39,422 nucleotides of DNA from positions 1 to 39,422 of the forward strand of contig JAUNHX010000020.1 of assembly GCA_030523765.1 (NCBI GenBank), written 5' to 3'. The DNA is from Bacteroidales bacterium (GTDB lineage: Bacteria > Bacteroidota > Bacteroidia > Bacteroidales > P3). The notes under the pieces were generated by a model, which saw only the letters and a list, made by a program, of their open reading frames with translations, was not told the DNA's origin and did no database searches. Below are positions 34,467 through 39,422 of this stretch, piece after piece. The translations under genes were made by a program, and so were the position numbers. Numbering within the stretch: position 1 is the stretch's first letter; every line of letters starts with the position of its first letter.

Positions 34467-35303
34467 ATGAAACAAATACTACTTATCAACGATGTGGTGG
34501 GATACGGTAAAGTGGGTATGGGTGCTATGTTGCCCATACTCTCCTATTTAGGCGTTCCCACTTACTGCCTTCCCACCGCTTTGGTGTCGAATACTCTTAA
34601 TTATGGCCAATTCAATATTCAAGATAATACCGAATATATACGTGGAACACTTCCTGTATGGAAGCAACTAGGGTTCCGTTTTGATGCCGTTTGTACTGGA
34701 CTCATGTTTAGTGACGACGAAGCTACGCTGATCTCCAATTATTGTGCTGAGGTATCCCAACAGGGTACCACCGTTTTTGTTGACCCTATTCTTGGCGATG
34801 GAGGAAGCCTCTACAATGGAATTAACGACCATCAGGTTCAGATTATGCGTGAAATGGTTAGCGTAGCCCATCTCACCTTTCCTAACTATACCGAAGCTTG
34901 CTATCTTACAGGTAGCACTTTCCATCCCGAGGGTATTAGTTGGGAGGAAGCCCAAAACCTTATCGACCAGCTTCGTTCCATTGGTAGCCAATCAGTCCTT
35001 ATTACCTCTTGTACTATTGAAGGACACAACTCGGTGGTAGGCTACTGTGGTGGTATTGCCAACACCACATGTCAGTCCACTGGCCGCTATTTTTGTATTG
35101 AATATAGCGAAATCCCAGGAATCTTTCACGGTACTGGCGATATTTTTTCGGCAGTGCTTATAGGAAATATCCTTGGAGGTCACCAACTCGAAGAGAGTAC
35201 CCGCAAGGCGATGGATACGGTTTATCACATGATTGACCGCTATCGAGATACCCCCGATCGCAATATGGGCATACCTGTTGAACGGTGTCTTGACCTTTTA
35301 TAG
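34467..35303 (+). CDS. Pyridoxal/pyridoxamine-type kinase (ribokinase fold)
   Basis: The 278-residue protein belongs to the PdxK/PdxY/ThiD group that phosphorylates B6 vitamers at the 5' hydroxyl. It begins ILLINDVVGYGKVGMGAMLP, with the group's early substrate-site loop. VDPILGDGG follows near residue 112, and the anion-hole and catalytic base motif is FHGTGDIFSAVLIG with Asp225. The length and sequence fit enzymes annotated as pyridoxamine kinase in Bacteroidales. Substrate choice among B6 vitamers cannot be settled from sequence. No other B6 gene is adjacent. Confidence 0.9.
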   Translation: MKQILLINDVVGYGKVGMGAMLPILSYLGVPTYCLPTALVSNTLNYGQFNIQDNTEYIRGTLPVWKQLGFRFDAVCTGLMFSDDEATLISNYCAEVSQQGTTVFVDPILGDGGSLYNGINDHQVQIMREMVSVAHLTFPNYTEACYLTGSTFHPEGISWEEAQNLIDQLRSIGSQSVLITSCTIEGHNSVVGYCGGIANTTCQSTGRYFCIEYSEIPGIFHGTGDIFSAVLIGNILGGHQLEESTRKAMDTVYHMIDRYRDTPDRNMGIPVERCLDLL

Positions 35304-35321
35304 GGTAATGGATTTTGCAAA

Positions 35322-35356
35322 TTCCGAAAGTACCTACACTTACCTCTATTTCGGAA
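35322..35356 (+). terminator. Possible terminator after the B6 kinase gene
   Basis: TTCCGAAA (35322-35329) and TTTCGGAA (35349-35356) form an 8-bp stem with a 19-base loop, 19 bases after the stop. There is no T tract. Confidence 0.35.
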
Positions 35357-35483
35357 ACGCTAATAATCTTTAGGTATTTAAAGAAACTAAAAAGCGTAGC
35401 GATAGCAAACCAAATTAAATGTTATTAACAATTACCTGCTCATTTCTTTTTCAAATAGTTAGTTAATACAAGGGTTTTTTATG

Positions 35484-35491
35484 TAATTTTG
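35484..35491 (+). promoter_or_regulatory. -7 element of the alpha/beta hydrolase gene
   Basis: TAATTTTG fits TAnnTTTG, 28 bases before the proposed GTG start. No good -33 element is visible. Confidence 0.5.
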
Positions 35492-35519
35492 TAATCGGAA
35501 AAAATGAAAGTTCCGTACT

Positions 35520-36329
35520 GTGGAAAAGCATAGAACTATCACATATCTAGATCATTGCATCCATTATAGGGATGAAGGGCGTGAGCACTCAAAGACCCTT
35601 GTGTTACTGCATGGATTCCTCCAAAGTCAGGACACGTGGAGCCCCTACACCCTCTCCTATATGCGCTCTATGCGAGTAATTGCTATTGATCTGCCCGGTC
35701 ATGGTTATTCAGACACCTTTGGTGATGTTCATACCATGGAGTTGATGGCCGATTGTGTGAAGGCTGTGCTCGACCATCTTGATATCGAACAGTGCGTACT
35801 TTTGGGCCATTCATTGGGAGGCTACGTGGCTCTTGCCTTTGCCGAACGTTATCCTTATTACCTCCGCGGACTTTGTTTGATGCACTCCCATGCACTGCCC
35901 GATTCCGATGCTATGGTGGAGTATCGGCAGAAAGTATGTGAAACAGTACAATCCAATCGTGCAGGTTTTATTCTCAGTTTCATTCCTGCTCTCTTCGCCG
36001 ACGAGAACAAAATGGCCCTCGAGCAAGATATCAAAGATCTCTCCGATCAGTGCCTTGAAACCACTACTGAGGGCATTCTAGCCACACAACGAGGTATGGC
36101 ACTCCGTCCCTCACGCACTGAGGTTCTGGCACAACTCGAGGTTCCCACCCTCTTTGTGTATGGAAAGAAGGACAGTCGTATCCCCATCGAAATAGGTGTT
36201 TCTCAGGCCTTGCTACCCCGTTATGCCGAGGTGATGGTGCTCAGTAATGTAGGCCATATGTCGTTCATCGAAGAGCGTGATTATGTGAAGTTGCGTCTCA
36301 AGAATTTCGTTGATACCTGTTATTATTAG
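35520..36329 (+). CDS. Alpha/beta-fold hydrolase
   Basis: The 269-residue protein has a full catalytic triad: Ser98 in LLGHSLGGYVAL, Asp218 in VYGKKDSRIP and His246 in SNVGHMSFIEE. The oxyanion loop is LLHGFLQSQDTW. It resembles MhpC/BioH-like esterases; the substrate is unknown and the protein has no signal peptide. The start is unusual: the frame opens at GTG 35520. The ATG at 35504 is in another frame, where it reads MKVPYCGKA and stops at 35533 after overlapping the GTG. I keep GTG because residues from TITYLDHCIHYRDEG match the family start. Confidence 0.92.
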   Translation: MEKHRTITYLDHCIHYRDEGREHSKTLVLLHGFLQSQDTWSPYTLSYMRSMRVIAIDLPGHGYSDTFGDVHTMELMADCVKAVLDHLDIEQCVLLGHSLGGYVALAFAERYPYYLRGLCLMHSHALPDSDAMVEYRQKVCETVQSNRAGFILSFIPALFADENKMALEQDIKDLSDQCLETTTEGILATQRGMALRPSRTEVLAQLEVPTLFVYGKKDSRIPIEIGVSQALLPRYAEVMVLSNVGHMSFIEERDYVKLRLKNFVDTCYY

Positions 36330-36472
36330 TCGTCATTTGTTACATAATTTTCTTTTATCCCTATCTATCCTTCGTGGTGCCTGTTAAGGGTGCTAGAGTG
36401 AGGGGTGAGGAGTTGTTACCCCGCTGTCTTCAAGCCAAATAGAAAAAATATGGAAAAATAAATGATAAATTA

Positions 36473-36504
36473 TTTCGCCATATCAATTATTTGGTGTACT
36501 TTTG
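36473..36504 (+). promoter_or_regulatory. Promoter of gdhA
   Basis: TTTC (36473-36476, close to TTTG), 20 bases and TACTTTTG (36497-36504) fit the Bacteroidota pattern. The leader to the ATG at 36550 is about 40 bases and lacks a Shine-Dalgarno site. Confidence 0.7.
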
Positions 36505-36549
36505 TTTCATCATTTTAAAGTTAAAGTTTAATATAAACTATTGAATAAC

Positions 36550-37893
36550 ATGAACGTACAAAACATTATGGCGAACCTGGAAGCCAAACATCCAGGTGAA
36601 AGCGAATACTTACAGGCAGTTCGCGAAGTGCTCGAATCGGTAGAAGAAGTCTACAACCAGCACCCTGAATTTGAGAAAGCAAAAATCGTTGAGCGTCTTG
36701 TAGAGCCCGACCGTATCTTCAAATTCCGCGTTGTTTGGGTAAACGATGCTGGTGAAGTTTGCACCAACCTCGGTTATCGCGTTCAGTTCAACGCTGCTCT
36801 TGGCGCATACAAAGGTGGTCTCCGCTTCCACAAAGCCGTTAACGAGTCCATGCTGAAATTCCTCGGTTTCGAGCAGATCTTCAAGAATAGCCTCACCAAC
36901 CTCCCCCTCGGTGGCGGTAAGGGTGGTTCCGATTTCGACCCCGTTGGAAAATCCGACAACGAAATCATGCGTTTCTGCCAGGCCTTCATGTATGAACTTT
37001 GGCGCAACATCGGTCCCGATCAGGACAGCCCTGCTGGCGACGTAGGTGTTGGTGGCCGCGAAATTGGTTACCTCTATGGTGCTTACAAGAAAATCGCTCG
37101 CGAGCATAGCACTGGTGCCCTCACTGGTAAGAGCTATGGTTGGGGTGGTTCCCTCATTCGTCCCGAAGCTACCGGTTTCGGTGCTATCTACTATGTAGAG
37201 CGCATGGTTAAACAGTGCAACGACACCATGGCTGGCAAGACTATTGCTCTCTCTGGCTTCGGTAACGTAGCTTGGGGTGCTGCCACCAAGGCTACCGAAC
37301 TCGGTGCTAAGGTTGTTGCTATCTCTGGTCCCGACGGCGTTTGCGAAATCGCTGATGGTATCACCAAAGAGATGATCGACTATATGCTCGATATGCGTGC
37401 TTCCAACCGCAACAAGGTTCAGGATATGGCCGACAAATTCCCTGGCAAAGCCAAATTCACTGCCAACAAGAAAGCTTGGAGCGTGAAGTGCGACATCGCT
37501 TGCCCCTGCGCTTTCCAGAACGAGCTCTCCGAAGACGATGCTAAGGAACTTCTCGCTAACGGCGTAAAATACGTTGCTGAGGTTTCCAACATGGGTTGCC
37601 AGCCCGGCGCTATCCACGCTATTCAGGCTGCTGGTGTTCCCTTCGCTCCTGGTAAAGCTGTCAACGCTGGTGGCGTAGCTACCTCCGGTCTCGAAATCGC
37701 TCAGAACGCTGCCCACTTCAACTGGACTGCTGAAGAGGTTGATCAGAAACTCCACAAGATCATGAACGACATCTATGACATGTGCGTTCAGTATGGTAAG
37801 CAAGCCGACGGTCACATCGACTATGTCAAGGGTGCTAACATCGCTGGTTTCATGCGTGTTGCTAACGCTATGCTTGCTCAGGGTATCATCTAA
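36550..37893 (+). CDS. gdhA: NADP-type glutamate dehydrogenase
   Basis: GdhA makes glutamate from 2-oxoglutarate and ammonia, the main ammonia assimilation route in many Bacteroidales. I chose ATG 36550 (MNVQNIMANLEAKHPGESEY, 447 residues), which matches Bacteroides GdhA; a TTG nine bases earlier is less likely. Family motifs: AYKGGLRFH with Lys88, LPLGGGKGGSDF with catalytic Lys124, PAGDVGVGGREIGY, the NADP-binding GFGNVAWGAA, and C-terminal NAGGVATSGLEIAQN. Codons are strongly biased and the in-register antisense frame is open for about 400 codons, consistent with very high expression. It has its own promoter and terminator. Confidence 0.98.
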   Translation: MNVQNIMANLEAKHPGESEYLQAVREVLESVEEVYNQHPEFEKAKIVERLVEPDRIFKFRVVWVNDAGEVCTNLGYRVQFNAALGAYKGGLRFHKAVNESMLKFLGFEQIFKNSLTNLPLGGGKGGSDFDPVGKSDNEIMRFCQAFMYELWRNIGPDQDSPAGDVGVGGREIGYLYGAYKKIAREHSTGALTGKSYGWGGSLIRPEATGFGAIYYVERMVKQCNDTMAGKTIALSGFGNVAWGAATKATELGAKVVAISGPDGVCEIADGITKEMIDYMLDMRASNRNKVQDMADKFPGKAKFTANKKAWSVKCDIACPCAFQNELSEDDAKELLANGVKYVAEVSNMGCQPGAIHAIQAAGVPFAPGKAVNAGGVATSGLEIAQNAAHFNWTAEEVDQKLHKIMNDIYDMCVQYGKQADGHIDYVKGANIAGFMRVANAMLAQGII

Positions 37894-37945
37894 TTTGAAT
37901 CTTTTTTCAGCAGGACATAGTTCTGCTTGATGAATACCAATTATT

Positions 37946-37981
37946 AAGCCGCTCCGAGAGCTCGGGGCGGCTTGTTTTATT
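37946..37981 (+). terminator. Terminator of gdhA
   Basis: GCCGCTCCGAG and CTCGGGGCGGC form a GC-rich stem with one G-U pair, followed by TTGTTTTATT. It lies about 55 bases after the stop codon. Confidence 0.9.
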
Positions 37982-38036
37982 ACAATCGGTTGTTCATTGG
38001 TGCGAAGGTGTAAGACTATTGCAGGGGGTACGATAA

Positions 38037-38068
38037 ATCACCGTCTTGAAACATTTCAAGACGGTGAT
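38037..38068. repeat. Perfect 15-bp hairpin between convergent genes
   Basis: ATCACCGTCTTGAAA (38037-38051) and TTTCAAGACGGTGAT (38054-38068) are perfectly complementary around two central bases. No T run follows on either strand. It may be a secondary terminator or a small foldback element. Confidence 0.55.
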
Positions 38069-38128
38069 AACTCATTCAATACGTCTAGCTAATAGGTTAG
38101 CACTACAGAGTCATTAAGAGAGTAAGGA

Positions 38129-38162
38129 AAGAGCCATGCAACCCTATGGTTGCATGGCTCTT
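38129..38162 (-). terminator. Terminator of the barrel gene at 38199-38823
   Basis: AAGAGCCATGCAACC (38129-38143) and GGTTGCATGGCTCTT (38148-38162) form a perfect 15-bp stem with a 4-base loop. On the minus strand it follows the barrel gene's stop by about 36 bases and is followed by a short T-rich tail. Confidence 0.8.
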
Positions 38163-38198
38163 GATTGTTGAAAAGAGCGAGGAAAAATCAGTCGATGA

Positions 38199-38823
38199 TT
38201 ACAAGCTGAATCCCAATCCAAAGAAGGGACCATTGATGTTGGTTTCGGTGTTGTCATTGTTGTCAACATCGAGCAGACCATAGTTGTAGCCACCAAAGAG
38301 TTGAATCTTCTGGAATCCGATGGCCAAACCGAAGGTGGCGCTGACATTGAAGGGTTTCAGATTCAGATCCAAGCCATCATTCTTAAACCATTCTACCTCC
38401 GAGTTGCCGCCCAAGATACCCAGCACATTGCCTTCATACTTGGTGGTACCCACAACATAATAACTCAACTTAGGGCCAGCAAATAGAGTGAAGCTCAGAT
38501 CTTTGTTTGGACTGAAGCTGTAGTTGAGAAGAATAGGCACCTCAACACCTACTAGCGTGGTAGTATGTTTGCCGCTACCCAAACCATAGAAATTGCTTTC
38601 ACCACTCTCGTTGCCATAACGTAGTTGTCCCCCCGACAGCTAAATTCAGGGCACCACTCACAGGCATGTTATAATCCACACCGATAAAGAAGCTATTCAG
38701 ATCGACAGTTTTGCTGCCCGACCATGATTCGGGCGAATAGCCCACATGGACGTGTTGTGCGTTGACTTGGCCGGCAAAGAAAAGACCAGCTGCCAAAAAT
38801 GCGATAGATAAAAATTTCTTCAT
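38199..38823 (-). pseudogene. Small outer-membrane beta-barrel protein, frameshifted in a G6 run
   Basis: The first part (38823 down) has a signal peptide (MKKFLSIAFLAAGLFFAGQV) and the start of a barrel, FIGVDYNMPVSGALNLAVGG. It then runs off frame and stops at 38599. The second part continues from about 38628 as QLRYGNESGESNFYGLGSGK and ends FFGLGFSL at 38199. Removing one G from the G6 run (C6 on the plus strand, 38629-38634) restores a continuous protein of 207 residues, a normal size for 8-strand barrels. The cause may be a real mutation, phase variation by slippage, or a sequencing or assembly error. Codon use and the terminator look normal, so the gene was recently intact. Confidence 0.82.
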
Positions 38824-38949
38824 TTTTTATAGTTTTTAAGTTAACGTTTATTTTAAGAATCTTTTTCCTCGTAAAACGATGATGAGGTGTGGTTATTGTG
38901 TGAAAGGGAGTTTTTTTTCTCTAAAAAGGTAGGGAAAAGAAGTTTACTG

Positions 38950-38984
38950 ATTATTTCGAGGAGCCGTTATGTCCTTGAAATAAT
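38950..38984 (-). terminator. Hairpin downstream of the truncated serine hydrolase
   Basis: ATTATTTCGAGGA (38950-38962) and TCCTTGAAATAAT (38972-38984) pair over 13 bp with one G-T mismatch, 49 bases past the stop of the minus-strand remnant at 39033. There is no long T tract. Confidence 0.5.
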
Positions 38985-39032
38985 TACTATAACTAATGTA
39001 GGTTCTTACCATAAAACGGGTCTTTATTGTGT

Positions 39033-39226
39033 TTAGGGCCACATAATGCTTATCTGCTCAAACAGTATAGGGAGGGAGGTGTGGCCCTCGTTTGATTGAC
39101 CAATCCTTACTATGATCAAGTCTTTATAGGGGTTAATGTAAAGAACCTGCTCACGGATACCTAGCGCATAATAACCAGGATCTTCAGGTAAGTCAAAACC
39201 TTCGTAGTAAATGTTGTACCAATTAA
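39033..39226 (-). pseudogene. 3' end of a serine hydrolase (beta-lactamase-like) gene, cut by a mobile element
   Basis: The minus-strand frame encodes NWYNIYYEGFDLPEDPGYYA followed by LGIREQVLYINPYKDLIIVR and IGQSNEG, ending in ISIMWP and a stop at 39033. YYALG-x3-Q-x-YINP-x-KDLIIVR-x-G is characteristic of the C-terminus of class C beta-lactamase-like serine hydrolases. Upstream the frame runs into the 187-bp element. If the element and one TTAA copy are removed, the frame continues as HFNWYN into bases 39418-39422, so the rest of the gene lies beyond the window. The catalytic Ser-x-x-Lys part is not visible. Confidence 0.72.
39223..39226. repeat. TTAA target-site duplication, left copy
   Basis: TTAA directly precedes the element's left end and is repeated at 39414-39417 directly after its right end. 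Confidence 0.7.
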
Positions 39227-39413
39227 GGTAACCTCTAAAAATTCCACGTATGAAAAGGAATAATAATAACCATACTTTCAGTGCTTTTGGATTGATTTAT
39301 GCATCTTGCTCAGTTTCACTCAGTCATATAGCCCGCTATACTCCTTCGTTCAACGGAGCAATCTGCTATAAATCTTCTCCAAAATCACATTGAAGCAATT
39401 TTTAGAGGTTACC
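39227..39413. mobile_element. 187-bp non-autonomous element (MITE) with TTAA target duplication
   Basis: Both ends carry the same perfect 17-bp terminal inverted repeat, GGTAACCTCTAAAAATT (39227-39243) and its complement (39397-39413). The flanks are TTAA on both sides. The interior of about 150 bases has no transposase frame, so movement would need an enzyme supplied elsewhere. A 4-bp duplication of the form YTAR is known for the IS5 group, so an IS5-type parent is the best guess (inference). The element interrupts a serine hydrolase gene. A second copy end is at 1-50. Confidence 0.8.
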
Positions 39414-39417
39414 TTAA
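39414..39417. repeat. TTAA target-site duplication, right copy
   Basis: Second copy of the TTAA found at 39223-39226, directly after the right terminal repeat. Confidence 0.7.
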
Positions 39418-39422
39418 AATGA

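Noticed and set aside
36610-37815. A 401-codon minus-strand frame inside gdhA
   Set aside because: In register with gdhA and explained by its codon bias; antisense glutamate dehydrogenase frames are a known artefact.
1-39422. A circular molecule, suggested by identical bases at both edges
   Set aside because: Only 51 bases are shared; the right copy is a complete element followed by other sequence, and it has its own TTAA duplication. A plasmid or phage origin is also unsupported by the housekeeping gene content.
1-39422. tRNA genes and CRISPR arrays
   Set aside because: I saw no TTCGAATCC-like arm with a matching cloverleaf in any gap, and no regularly spaced direct repeats. A tRNA and CRISPR scan would settle this.

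Overview
The window is a chromosomal segment of a Bacteroidota bacterium, most likely an uncultured or anaerobic member of the Bacteroidales (inference). The signs are a fused SecDF, a TonB-dependent receptor with an N-terminal carboxypeptidase-regulatory-like domain, PorV-like and OmpA/PD40-type envelope proteins, the long form of urocanate hydratase, a Bacteroides-type glutamate dehydrogenase, and repeated promoters of the Bacteroidota form (TTTG, about 19-22 bases, TAnnTTTG) with few Shine-Dalgarno sites. I saw no rRNA, tRNA, CRISPR array or prophage.

Layout. 1-576: the right end of a small transposon-like element, a nested inverted repeat and the hutU terminator. 577-5212 (minus): hutU preceded by a subtilase that is fused to a C-terminal outer-membrane barrel. 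5213-6253: a largely non-coding stretch with a MITE-like inverted repeat and a 44-residue basic gene that has its own promoter and terminator. 6254-8239 (minus): a DUF4301 protein and a small lipoprotein. 8357-10766 (plus): periplasmic cyclophilin, pheS, folB. 11174-11890 (minus): radC, divergent from secDF.

12022-25333 (plus) is the most striking block: secDF, a small membrane protein, a 1262-residue TonB-dependent receptor, a 1580-residue secreted protein with a FlgD/T9SS-like C-terminus, and a PorV-family barrel. All lie 26-49 bases apart and are followed by a strong terminator. Codon use is so biased that antisense frames stay open for hundreds of codons, which suggests high expression. 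I read it as an envelope export and surface-assembly operon.

25524-29387 holds greA (behind a leader with repeated hairpin arms), a HIT hydrolase, a NUDIX hydrolase (minus), a lipoprotein and a YitT-family membrane protein. 29760-37893 holds a glycosyltransferase, a small periplasmic protein paired with a TPR/PD40/OmpA-like protein, a pyridoxal/pyridoxamine-type kinase, an alpha/beta hydrolase and gdhA.

37894-39422 is decaying or mobile sequence: three hairpins, a small outer-membrane barrel gene frameshifted in a G6 run, and the 3' end of a serine-hydrolase gene interrupted by an intact 187-bp element. That element has 17-bp perfect terminal inverted repeats and a TTAA target duplication. 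Its last 50 bases are identical to bases 1-50, so two copies of the family bracket the window.
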